NCBI RefSeq assembly: GCF_000016985.1
Contig: NC_009633.1
Location: 1,922,001-1,986,000 of the forward strand
Direction of reading: 5' to 3'
DNA length: 64,000 bases
Origin: Alkaliphilus metalliredigens QYMF
GTDB taxonomy: Bacteria > Bacillota > Clostridia > Peptostreptococcales > Natronincolaceae
Below, piece by piece: positions 41,813 to 49,506 of this stretch. Every line of letters begins with the position of its first letter. The stretch's first letter is position 1. A program made the position numbers and the translations under genes. Under the pieces are notes generated by a model, which was not told the origin of the DNA, searched no databases, and saw only the letters and a list, made by a program, of their open reading frames with translations.

Positions 41813-41950
41813 ATGTTCGGTAGAATTGGTATGGCTGAAATGATGATAGTTCCATTTACTTTTATTTTACCAGCTATTATTCTATATTTTATTATAAAGT
41901 TAGCTGTAAAACATGCAATAAAGGAACTAAAAAGAGATGGCAAAATGTAA
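41813..41950 (+). CDS. 45-residue membrane protein with TatA-like start
   Basis: ATG 41813 follows GGAAAGGAGTG. The product begins MFGRIGMAEMMIV, then a hydrophobic helix, then a basic amphipathic tail (KHAIKELKRDGK). The plan resembles TatA or small regulatory membrane peptides; the function is not established. A remnant of its last 20 codons is at about 57139, again followed by a boundary element. Confidence 0.6.
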   Translation: MFGRIGMAEMMIVPFTFILPAIILYFIIKLAVKHAIKELKRDGKM

Positions 41951-41957
41951 AATAAAC

Positions 41958-42010
41958 TATGTGTCATTATATTGTTAATACGTACTTGATGTAAAGTGCG
42001 ACATAAAGGG
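41958..42010 (+). repeat. Boundary element (array repeat)
   Basis: TGTGTCATTATATTGTTAAT, ACGTA, CTTGATGTAAAGTGCGACA. Left TGTGTCA and right TGCGACATA are imperfect inverted ends. Confidence 0.75.
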
Positions 42011-42016
42011 AGGTTT

Positions 42017-42043
42017 GTCATCCTGAGCAAAGCGAAGGATCTT
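42017..42043 (+). repeat. GIY-YIG-associated palindromic repeat, left copy
   Basis: GTCATCCTGAGCAAAGCG followed by AAGGATCTT. The reverse-complement version lies at 42341-42367 and a further direct copy at 42385-42411. This type of repeat is common in bacterial genomes. Confidence 0.75.
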
Positions 42044-42057
42044 AAAGGGGTGGTAAT

Positions 42058-42342
42058 TTGTATTATGTGTATATGTTGACTAATTGGAATAATAAGGTTT
42101 TATATACAGGTGTTACTAATAATTTAGAGCGTAGGATATATGAACATAAAAATAAATTAGTAAAAGGCTTTACAGCAAAATATAATGTGGGTAAATTAGT
42201 ATATTTTGACTATACATCAGATGTAATTTCAGCTATAGCAAGAGAAAAAGAGATTAAAGGATGGGCTAGAAAAAAGAAGAATGAGTTGATTGAAAGTATA
42301 AATCCTCAATGGAATGATTTATCTAAAGAACTTTTTAGATAA
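42058..42342 (+). CDS. GIY-YIG nuclease-domain protein
   Basis: The 94-residue protein starts at TTG 42058 (AAAGGGGTGG upstream; TTG-Tyr-Tyr-Val is typical). It has the YYVYMLTN start in place of GIY-YIG, LYTGVTNNLERRIYEH with the catalytic Arg, and the REKEIKGWARKKK stretch of the UPF0213/YhbQ-like group. Such proteins are putative single-domain endonucleases. It is tightly flanked by inverted palindromic repeats, and its stop codon overlaps the right one, so it may mobilise or process them. That role is inference. Confidence 0.88.
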   Translation: MYYVYMLTNWNNKVLYTGVTNNLERRIYEHKNKLVKGFTAKYNVGKLVYFDYTSDVISAIAREKEIKGWARKKKNELIESINPQWNDLSKELFR

Positions 42343-42411
42343 GATTCTTCGCTATGCTCAGAATGACAACCACCCTTAGGTCTAGTCATCCTGAGAGAAG
42401 CGAAGGATCTT
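42341..42411 (+). repeat. GIY-YIG-associated palindromic repeats, right copies
   Basis: AAGATTCTTCGCTATGCTCA-GAATGAC (42341-42367) is the reverse complement of the left copy with three changes. GTCATCCTGAGAGAAGCG-AAGGATCTT follows at 42385, and a partial ATCGAAGGATCTTATG at about 42423. Confidence 0.75.
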
Positions 42412-42467
42412 ATGCAGTGAATAATCGAAGGATCTTATGTAGTGAAAAATCTATCTTTTCTTGTCTA

Positions 42468-42715
42468 GTGTGACACATGTTCTTTTTAATATGCCATAAA
42501 AAAATAGGCGGGTTGTGGCATCAACTAACATGTCCGTTACTGTCAGGTCTATAGAGAGCCGTCAATGGGGAGGGCAGACTACACTAGCTATTAGGGTGAA
42601 TTTAAGGGTAGAGCCAGTGTGGCTAATGGTGAGACCGTTAGTTGAAACCAAAATATCGGGGCAGGACGTTGGGGTCAATTGTTTTGTCTGATATTACTGG
42701 TCATCAGATGAAAAA
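42468..42715 (+). ncRNA. Long-form boundary element with structured RNA-like insert, unit 2
   Basis: Left half TGTGACACATG-TTCTTTTTAATATGCC and right half GGTCATCAGATGAAAAAT enclose about 200 gene-less bases. Stems: CAACTAAC 42522-42529 with GTTAGTTG 42637-42644; CTACACTAGC 42579-42588 with GCCAGTGTGG 42613-42622 (nine of ten pairs). The 3' core AATATCGGGGCAGGACGTTG and GGGGTCA-TTG are shared with unit 1. The following gene starts 25 bases downstream. Confidence 0.6.
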
Positions 42716-42740
42716 TCCGTAATAAGGAGGCAAAGCAATT

Positions 42741-43409
42741 ATGAGTATGATTTTTTATGTTGTTCCGATTTTAGTGAGTATTATAATAGGATTCTATATT
42801 AGCAATATGAGAAAGCAACAGAAAGCAATCTACAGAGAGAGACATATAATTACAGCTTCAAGGAATCTCTTCAGGTTAATTTTGGGGGTGAATTTAATCA
42901 TAGTATACATAGTAGCTGTCATTAGATTCTTTACACCTATCTACACACATGTCTATTCTTTATTCGTTCCAGACTATTTAAATTCATGGTATGAACTTTT
43001 TTGGATAGAGAAAATATGGAGTTTATACGAGTTACTTATGGAAATTGAAGTATTAGAAGCAGGAATTTTATTATTTTACTTAGAGGACTTAACACGGTTT
43101 ATCCTAAGCACTTTTATTCCGCTTATAGGTATTTATTTTATTTACCAAGGGTTACAGAGAGTAATAATCTCTCAGAGTGGAATATATTTTGGAGGAAGAA
43201 TAATTAGATGGGATGATCTGGAAGAAGTTGCTTGGAAGGGAACTTTTAAAAGGAGTACTAAGAATTATGAAAGGCTATGGATTAATATTAAGAATTCTGA
43301 ATCTAAAGGACCTGAAGCCTTTAGAGAATTTACAATAAATCTTAAAGAGGAAGATAAGCATAAAGTAATAATATTGATGGAAGAATCAAAAGAAATAATT
43401 ATCAAATAG
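42741..43409 (+). CDS. Membrane protein with C-terminal PH-like domain
   Basis: The 222-residue protein has an N-terminal helix, further hydrophobic segments at about residues 48-65 and 115-135, and a C-terminal domain with the SQSGIYFGGRIIRWDDLEEV pattern of bacterial PH-like/DUF5673 domains. It shares its architecture with 8667. ATG 42741 follows AAGGAGG. Function unknown. Confidence 0.65.
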   Translation: MSMIFYVVPILVSIIIGFYISNMRKQQKAIYRERHIITASRNLFRLILGVNLIIVYIVAVIRFFTPIYTHVYSLFVPDYLNSWYELFWIEKIWSLYELLMEIEVLEAGILLFYLEDLTRFILSTFIPLIGIYFIYQGLQRVIISQSGIYFGGRIIRWDDLEEVAWKGTFKRSTKNYERLWINIKNSESKGPEAFREFTINLKEEDKHKVIILMEESKEIIIK

Positions 43410-43514
43410 ACTAAACAGAATCATCATCAGCAACAAAGAAGTTATTTGTGATAACATTGTTTTGCATCACGTTTTCTTTCTAATGCACAACTTACTCGAG
43501 ACATAAAAGATAGT

Positions 43515-43690
43515 TATAAGTCAAATACCATAAGATATAAAAAGTACTGGATTGTTTAAAGAAGCAGTTTCCAGCACATCATTGAATTAGAGAAATTACT
43601 AAAGAATCAAAGTTGTTCATTTTTGCCCATGAATTTAGATCCAGAGGATCCAGCATCGGAGCTAGACTCATGACTAAAATAACCTATATA
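43515..43690 (+). pseudogene. Joined remnants of CxxC gene, family A and lipoprotein genes
   Basis: About 43515-43550 matches the 3' end of the CxxC gene (35160-35190). About 43595-43665 matches family A, with everything between KESKLF and FAHEFRSRG deleted at a shared AGTTG-TCA. Bases 43671-43690 match the start of the lipoprotein gene at 754. The order is the same as in the intact regions, so this is one duplicated block collapsed by deletions. Confidence 0.7.
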
Positions 43691-43734
43691 AAAAAATTCT
43701 AGTTGATTGTGAATCCGAATTGTTTGGGGAGGAA

Positions 43735-44079
43735 TATTAATATTAATAAAACAACAACGCTAGTCGTAATAGCAATTATTGCTATTGTTTCAATTGGTTT
43801 TCAATATCTGATGATGAATTTACTCGTTCAAATTGGAGCCGGGGTCAATTGTCTAAAAAAGCTGAAAGAGGTAATATAAGTGGCTGGGTATTTATAAATG
43901 ACAATTTTGATGAATTTGCTATTATATTTAGTGCATGGAGTCCAACAGATGGTATTGTAATAGCTGCTCCTGCAGAAAATAGAGCAGAGGCTTTAAATGT
44001 ATCAAATGAACTTATGAAAGATTTTTTACTCATACTTTCAGAAACTTCAAGGTCATTATATTATAGGGAATTAAGATAA
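43735..44079 (+). pseudogene. Secreted-protein gene with frameshift and ATT start position
   Basis: After GGGGAGGA the frame at ATT 43738 reads like a signal anchor (NKTTTLVVIAIIAIVSIGF). The continuation in another frame (from about 43810) encodes DDEFTRSNWSRGQLSKKAE and a soluble domain ending RSLYYRELR. One frameshift near 43810 and the missing ATG make expression unlikely. From 43849 the track frame is the intact second half. Confidence 0.5.
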
Positions 44080-44196
44080 TGTACCTATCCTATTTGTATC
44101 ATAATATTATAATAACATTGTGAATGGGAGGGAAGAAAAATAAACAAATCTTTTTTTGACTGAGGAAATTGCACAATTAGAATATTAATAAAGGAG

Positions 44197-44787
44197 TTGG
44201 TTAGTATTTCTGGTTTGGAAACTCTAAAAAAAGATAAGCCTTCAATAATATTTCTTATTATCTTATTATCTTCTTTTTTTACTATTACTAGACAAACTTA
44301 TGAAAATCCTGATGACTATATACTGTGGACTATCTTATTATTAATTTTTTTGTCAATTAGGAAGGTTAGTTTTAAATTTATTAAGCAAAATAGTTTTTTG
44401 GGGAATAGTACATTGCTTATTTCTTTATGTATCGCTTATTTTATGGTAGGCGCAGTTTATATTGAATACGGAGGCGAGTATATAGAATATAAATCTGATG
44501 AAAAAATTGAAGTGGCTATTGGAACAAAAATTAATTATGGCTTCAATTATAGGAATAAAATGAAGGTACCCACTACACTAATAAAAGTGATTCCAGTTGG
44601 AGGAGAAGGTGTAGAATTAACTGAGTTGAGCACTAGAGAAACAGAAAACAGCTACATCAGCACTACTATGTCGTTTACTACAAGGGACAAAAATATCAAA
44701 TTGCCAACGAAAACAATTATTATCCAAAGAACCTTAGGGGTGATACCCATAATAAGTATAAGACAAAACGAATTGGTAGGGGAATAA
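44197..44787 (+). CDS. Membrane protein with extracytoplasmic domain
   Basis: The 196-residue protein has three hydrophobic segments (about residues 18-30, 45-58, 72-90) and a C-terminal domain of about 100 residues with strands. TTG 44197 directly abuts AAGGAG; by spacing, ATT 44206 would be the natural start, so the true start is unclear. Function unknown. Confidence 0.5.
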   Translation: MVSISGLETLKKDKPSIIFLIILLSSFFTITRQTYENPDDYILWTILLLIFLSIRKVSFKFIKQNSFLGNSTLLISLCIAYFMVGAVYIEYGGEYIEYKSDEKIEVAIGTKINYGFNYRNKMKVPTTLIKVIPVGGEGVELTELSTRETENSYISTTMSFTTRDKNIKLPTKTIIIQRTLGVIPIISIRQNELVGE

Positions 44788-44927
44788 GATTTTGTATTAG
44801 AAATTCCTACCGGATATCATAAGGGTACCATATCGAATGTTGGGAGAAAATTTCTTGAGGAGATGAAATTATTTACATCTTTACAAACGACTATATCGTA
44901 TGATAAGATATAAATGAGGTGATAATC

Positions 44928-45353
44928 ATGGAATTCGAGACTAAGATTAAAATGATTAATGAACAGTGGACAGATATTTACTATCTATTACACTATGTTG
45001 AAAAAGATAACTTAACCCATCAAGCAATTCGATTGTTACAATACATCGATAAAAATCAAGAGACAACTATTGGAGATTTAGCAAAACACACTAATACATC
45101 CTCAAATACGGCTTCTGAACATATTAAAAGACTAATAAAGAAAGGTCTTGTTACTAAGAAAAGAAGTGAAGAAGATGAAAGAAAAATTATAGTTAATATA
45201 ACTGAAGAAGGCAAATGTACATTGTATCGTCATACAAAATTGGATGAGACTAAATTAAGGATAGTTTTTGATTCTCTTAGTAGTTCGGAATTAGAAATGA
45301 TACAAAAGGGATTTTCAATTTTTACTGAGGTGACAAAGAAATGTTTACTGTAG
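44928..45353 (+). CDS. MarR-family transcriptional regulator
   Basis: The 141-residue winged-helix protein has IGDLAKHTNTSSNTASEHIKRL as recognition region and the wing K-K-R-S-E-E-D-E-R-K. MarR proteins are dimeric repressors that respond to small ligands. ATG 44928 follows GAGGTG. Its 3' end overlaps the DUF3147 gene by 13 bases, and it probably controls that gene. Confidence 0.88.
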   Translation: MEFETKIKMINEQWTDIYYLLHYVEKDNLTHQAIRLLQYIDKNQETTIGDLAKHTNTSSNTASEHIKRLIKKGLVTKKRSEEDERKIIVNITEEGKCTLYRHTKLDETKLRIVFDSLSSSELEMIQKGFSIFTEVTKKCLL

Positions 45354-45670
45354 TAAAGATAATGATTTCAGCTGTAATTATTGGTATAGTGACAGAAGTA
45401 TCAATGAGATTTCCAACTTACGGGGGAATCATTGCTGCATTGCCAATAGTCAGTTTATTAAGTTTGATTTGGATCCATATACAAGGTGAACAAACCCAAT
45501 TTCTCAGTAAATTTGTATTTGGAGTTTTGAGGGGTCTTCCAGCGACGGGAATATTGTTATTAATTGTAGCGATGGCATTAAGGGCAAATGTAAAATTAAC
45601 TGCATCAATTATTATGGGGATTTGTGGTTGGGGCGTCTCCTTAGTCATTCAAAAATTTGTATTTAAATAG
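45341..45670 (+). CDS. DUF3147 family membrane protein
   Basis: The 109-residue protein has four hydrophobic segments with the G-G-I-I-A-A-L-P motif near residue 28, matching small DUF3147 membrane proteins. The start at ATG 45341 lies inside the MarR gene, implying coupled translation. Function unknown; MarR-controlled small membrane proteins often relate to export or stress. Confidence 0.75.
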   Translation: MFTVVKIMISAVIIGIVTEVSMRFPTYGGIIAALPIVSLLSLIWIHIQGEQTQFLSKFVFGVLRGLPATGILLLIVAMALRANVKLTASIIMGICGWGVSLVIQKFVFK

Positions 45671-45725
45671 CTATATAAATTTTGTGCAAAGTGAAATAAC
45701 GTATTGGAGAACTTATCTACACAAG

Positions 45726-45955
45726 TTTGATTAAGCTACTCTATACTTATTGAGGAAGCCCTGAACAGATTCTTTAATTGCAGAATAAATCTTAGCGCTT
45801 TTGAAGCTAAATACGAAACTGTAAAATATTAGTTCTTTTGTAATCTGAATGCCTACAGTTCTTTTGGTCAATTGTGGACTTTTGAATTGATATTTCTCGT
45901 ATATTCTGACCATGGAGGCTAACAAACAAGCTTCTTTTACAAAGCAAGGTTTCAT
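45726..45955 (-). repeat. Decayed minus-strand repeat, copy 2 (with 38116-38330)
   Basis: On the minus strand a 74-codon frame (start ATG 45955) ends KESVQGFLNKYRVA-stop. The copy at 38.1 kb shows the same sequence with stops. The frame has no ribosome site; it is probably the 3' end of a lost gene rather than a working one. Confidence 0.5.
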
Positions 45956-46104
45956 TAATTCTTTAAATACGATATTATTATATTAAACAAGTCCCACAGA
46001 AACAAATAACTTGTATCAAATTTCATTACAGTAGATAATAAGTGGTGTAAGATTGATACGCAGCGATAATCTGTATGGGAATATACCTGTGATTGGAGGA
46101 GACA

Positions 46105-46959
46105 ATGAAAGGAAATTTTTTTCAACGAATACATGCAAGCAAAGAGAACCTGACAAAAAAGCAAATGAACTTGGCCCAATATATTGTGCATAACTATAAA
46201 AAGGCGATTTTCCTATCCAGTTCTGAGCTTGGAAGAAAGATAAATGCTAGTGATGCAACAGTTATCCGTTTTTCACATGCCCTAGGTTATAAAGGTTTTT
46301 CTGAGATGATCAATGCACTTCGGTCGGAATTTGATGGAACAATTTCTAGTGTCAGTCGAATAGAATTACTACATAGTCCCGCTGAATATCAAACCCATGT
46401 AGATTTTAATCAAATCCGTGAATGTTATGCTCAAGCCATTACAAATGAGTATTTTGAAGACCTTGTAGAAAATTTATTGGATTCTTCTAAGTGTATCATT
46501 TTAGGGTCAGAAAGCACGGCTTCTTTAGCCGAATACTTGAATTATCACTTGATACGATACGGAATCAGTTCGGATATAATCAAAGATAATTCGGAGAGTA
46601 TATATAAAATCTATAATGAAGCTGACGAAGAAACCGTCGTAATTTCATTGTCTGTTCGAAGGTACACAAAATTCCAGTACTATATTACTGAGAGATTGAT
46701 TGAAAAAAATATGAAGGTGTACTCAATCACTGACAGCATTCATTCACCTTATAATTCACTGAATAATAAATGCATCGTTTTAAACTCCTCTACAGAAGAA
46801 GGGTTCAACCATTTATCTCACTCAGTATTAATGCTTGTCCTACAGGAAATAATCCGGAAAGGTATTGTTAATCGGAGTAAAGATGAAATAGCTAAATGTT
46901 TTAGTCTATTAGAAAAGTATAATGAGGATGTGGATGTTTTCTTAAAAAATAAATTTTAA
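46105..46959 (+). CDS. RpiR/MurR-family regulator with SIS domain
   Basis: The 284-residue protein has an N-terminal RpiR helix-turn-helix (NLAQYIVHNYKKAIFLSSSELG, NASDATVIRFSHALGYKGFSE) and a C-terminal SIS (phosphosugar-binding) domain with ILGSESTASLAEYL. RpiR regulators control sugar, amino-sugar and some peptide uptake loci. It lies upstream of the Dpp operon in the same direction and may regulate it in response to a muropeptide- or amino-sugar-like ligand (inference). ATG 46105 follows GGAGGA. Confidence 0.85.
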   Translation: MKGNFFQRIHASKENLTKKQMNLAQYIVHNYKKAIFLSSSELGRKINASDATVIRFSHALGYKGFSEMINALRSEFDGTISSVSRIELLHSPAEYQTHVDFNQIRECYAQAITNEYFEDLVENLLDSSKCIILGSESTASLAEYLNYHLIRYGISSDIIKDNSESIYKIYNEADEETVVISLSVRRYTKFQYYITERLIEKNMKVYSITDSIHSPYNSLNNKCIVLNSSTEEGFNHLSHSVLMLVLQEIIRKGIVNRSKDEIAKCFSLLEKYNEDVDVFLKNKF

Positions 46960-46993
46960 TCTTTAAAGGCCTACCCTTAACGTTTAGTGAGAA

Positions 46994-47019
46994 AACACCG
47001 ATATTGTCGGTGTTTTTTT
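46994..47019 (+). terminator. Rho-independent terminator of the rpiR-like gene
   Basis: AACACCGA pairs with TCGGTGTT around a TATTG loop, followed by TTTTT. Confidence 0.8.
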
Positions 47020-47053
47020 ATATAATAGGAAAGTTCTCTTTCCTATTATATAA
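47018..47053. repeat. Perfect 16-bp inverted repeat
   Basis: TTATATAATAGGAAAG, loop TTCT, then the exact reverse complement. It directly follows a terminator and opens a hairpin-rich block. It could be a MITE-like end or the 5' stem of an RNA. Confidence 0.7.
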
Positions 47054-47232
47054 AAAATAGGGGGTGTAGGGGATGAAATCCCCTGCCCGCTTTCAGGAAG
47101 GTGCTCAGGCTGCAAAACAGCCGTCGAAGGAAACCTAGGGTTTCCTATAAGCAGGCAACCAATTTAGTTTACTAAATTGTGTTGATCGCTTAGTTGTTTC
47201 ATCCAGCGAAAGCGTCGAAGACGCTCTTTTTA
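47054..47232 (+). ncRNA. Candidate structured RNA upstream of the Dpp operon
   Basis: Five consecutive hairpins and no gene: GGGGAT-GAA-ATCCCC; GGCTG-CAAAA-CAGCC; GGAAACC-TAG-GGTTTCC; CAATTTAGT-TT-ACTAAATTG; AGCGTC-GAA-GACGCT followed by CTTTTT, the last being a terminator. The compact arrangement suggests a transcribed RNA, either a riboswitch-like leader or a small RNA. I could not assign it to a known class. The distance to dppB (about 320 bases) leaves both options open. Confidence 0.55.
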
Positions 47233-47554
47233 TGTTTGCTAGGGATGTTGCCGAGATGATGGTTTGAAATTTTGAACTATTCAGAATATTATCAATTGAC
47301 ATTATAGACAGATTATGGTACTTTTATATGTAGAAAGCACTACATAAATTAACTTTAAATGAAATTGATGCTACATTAAATATTTAAGGAGGGATCAGTA
47401 TGAGACGAATGAGAAGACAGCATAGGTAGATTTACCTGCAAAATTAATTTTCAATTGAAAGAATGAATGAATGAAAGAATGAATGAATCAATCATAATGC
47501 TTGTAAATAAAATATCTGGATAAAAATAATTCTTTTTATAAAGGAGGATGAAAG
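47233..47554 (+). other. Leader region of the Dpp operon
   Basis: About 320 bases. At 47400 an ATG with AAGGAGGG upstream encodes only MRRMRRQHR before TAG, perhaps a leader peptide or a gene remnant. Bases 47459-47494 are a short GAAT-type tandem run (GAATGAATGAAAGAATGAAT). No obvious operator. Confidence 0.45.
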
Positions 47555-48502
47555 TTGGTTAAGTATACATTACGTAGGTTAGCCTATCTGTTACCAGTCT
47601 TAATCGGTGTTACATTTGTGGTATTTTCCATCATGTATTTTACACCGGGTGACGCAGCAGCAATGCGCTTAGGACAAGAAGCAACACAAGAACAGATCGA
47701 TTCGATGAGGGATCAAATGGGACTCAATGATCCTTTTCATATTCAATATGGACGATACATCATAAATGCTGTACAAGGTGATTTTGGGCGTTCATGGAGA
47801 AGTAACAGTCCGGTGATCTCTGAAATTCTCGCAAGGTTTCCTAATACCTTTGTACTATCGGTGGCAGGGATGAGTATTGCAATATTAATAGGGGTATCTT
47901 TAGGCGTCGTATCAGCTGTAAAGCAATACTCGATAAGTGATAACATTGGGATGTTTTTTGCTTTATTTGGAGTATCGGTACCTAACTTTTGGTTTGGAAT
48001 GCTGACTATTTTGTTATTTTCAGTATTTTGGAATAATCAATTCGGATTTTCGTTATTTCCTTCATCAGGTTTCGATGCCGGGCTGAGATCTTTAGTATTG
48101 CCTGCACTGACATTAGGAACAAGTAGTGCGGCAATTATCACAAGGATGACACGCTCTGCCATGTTAGAAGTCCTCAGCCAAGATTATATACGGTTTACAA
48201 GGGCTAAAGGATTAGGAGAGAGAAAAATAATTACAAGACATGCACTGAGTAATGCGCTAATTCCGATTATCACTGTAACAGGTTTACAGTTTGGTGTATT
48301 GCTAGGAGGCGCTGTTTTTACAGAAACAGTATTCTCTTTTCCGGGTATAGGGCGACTTATTGTAGAATCGATTAGAGCTCGTGACTTACCAATGGTACAA
48401 GGTAGTGTAATTTTCTTAGCCTTTGTTTTTAGTTTAGTAAATTTAGGTGTGGATTTAATTTACGCTTTAGTAGATCCGCGGATAAAAGCACAGTATAAAT
48501 AA
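47555..48502 (+). CDS. dppB: Peptide ABC transporter permease (DppB/OppB family)
   Basis: The 315-residue protein has six hydrophobic segments, the family N-terminus Y-T-L-R-R-L-A-Y-L-L-P-V, and the EAA-type loop RAKGLGERKIITRHALSNALIP. It forms the membrane channel with the next gene product. TTG 47555 follows AAGGAGG. First gene of a five-gene transporter operon. Confidence 0.92.
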   Translation: MVKYTLRRLAYLLPVLIGVTFVVFSIMYFTPGDAAAMRLGQEATQEQIDSMRDQMGLNDPFHIQYGRYIINAVQGDFGRSWRSNSPVISEILARFPNTFVLSVAGMSIAILIGVSLGVVSAVKQYSISDNIGMFFALFGVSVPNFWFGMLTILLFSVFWNNQFGFSLFPSSGFDAGLRSLVLPALTLGTSSAAIITRMTRSAMLEVLSQDYIRFTRAKGLGERKIITRHALSNALIPIITVTGLQFGVLLGGAVFTETVFSFPGIGRLIVESIRARDLPMVQGSVIFLAFVFSLVNLGVDLIYALVDPRIKAQYK

Positions 48503-48528
48503 TCTTAAACTAAAGGAGGTATGAGAAA

Positions 48529-49491
48529 GTGCAAACAACCAAGAAGCTTTCTAAAACAACTAAAGAAATGAAAGCACCTATAGTTCCTGCAGTGAAATCT
48601 CGTGCAAGCAGAAGCCAATGGGCGGAAGTTTGGTTGAGGTTGAAAAAAAGCAAAGCAGCGATGTTGGGACTTACGATGCTGATAATATTATTACTGACAG
48701 CAATTTTTGCTAATTATATCGCACCATATTCTTATTCTGAACAGAATTTAACGATGACAAGAGAAGCACCCGGTGCAACCTATACCACAACCAATGAGGC
48801 AGGGGAAGAAATTACTAGACGCTACATATTAGGGACGGATCATAACGGTAGAGACATATTAAGCAGAATCATATATGGGGCGAGAACATCTATACAAGTA
48901 GGGTTTATTGCAATTGCTTTTGCTGTTGTAATAGGCGGTGCCATTGGATCTATAGCCGGTTATTATGGAGGCAGGTTGGATAATCTGATAATGCGCTGTA
49001 TTGATGTGCTATTGGCCATACCTCCTATTTTACTAGCGATTGCAATTGTCAGTGCTTTCGGGGGTTCTCTGGTAAATGTTATGATCGCAATTGGTATCGG
49101 TAATACTCCTAGAATGGCCAGATTGGTTAGAGGTTCAGTAATGTCCGTTAGAGAAAACGAATATATCGAGTCTGCAAAAGCTTTAGGCGCATCGGACGCG
49201 AGAATTATATTTAATGAAATAATTCCGAACGCCCTAGCACCGATTATTGTCCAAGGGACACTTAATGTAGCATCTGCAATAATTGCAGCAGCAGGATTAA
49301 GTTATATAGGGCTAGGTGCCCCACCGCCAACACCAGAATGGGGTTCAATGCTTTCATCGGGTCAAAATTATATCAGAACTGCATGGTGGATGTCAGTTTT
49401 TCCTGGTCTAGCAATCTTTATAACGGTTTTATCCTTAAATTTACTGGGAGATGGACTAAGAGATGCATTAGATCCAAGACTTAAACAATAA
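48529..49491 (+). CDS. dppC: Peptide ABC transporter permease (DppC/OppC family)
   Basis: The 320-residue protein has a long basic N-terminal tail, first helix at about residue 45, the extracytoplasmic LGTDHNGRDILSRIIYGARTS signature of OppC_N/DppC, and the EAA loop KALGASDARIIFNEIIPNA. It pairs with DppB. GTG 48529 follows AAAGGAGGT. The gap to dppB is 26 bases. Confidence 0.92.
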   Translation: MQTTKKLSKTTKEMKAPIVPAVKSRASRSQWAEVWLRLKKSKAAMLGLTMLIILLLTAIFANYIAPYSYSEQNLTMTREAPGATYTTTNEAGEEITRRYILGTDHNGRDILSRIIYGARTSIQVGFIAIAFAVVIGGAIGSIAGYYGGRLDNLIMRCIDVLLAIPPILLAIAIVSAFGGSLVNVMIAIGIGNTPRMARLVRGSVMSVRENEYIESAKALGASDARIIFNEIIPNALAPIIVQGTLNVASAIIAAAGLSYIGLGAPPPTPEWGSMLSSGQNYIRTAWWMSVFPGLAIFITVLSLNLLGDGLRDALDPRLKQ

Positions 49492-49506
49492 GATAGGAGG
49501 ATGGGG

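Noticed and set aside
1401-42715. Classical integron attC sites
   Set aside because: The repeated elements lack the consistent GTTRRRY and RYYYAAC core pairs and no integron integrase is visible. Only the cassette-like behaviour is kept as a finding.
47054-47232. FMN, TPP, cobalamin or glycine riboswitch
   Set aside because: The hairpin order and conserved loop sequences of those classes do not match. It is kept only as an unassigned structured RNA.
47459-47496. Possible CRISPR or regulatory repeat
   Set aside because: The GAAT/GAAA units are only 4 bases long and contiguous, a simple microsatellite without spacers.
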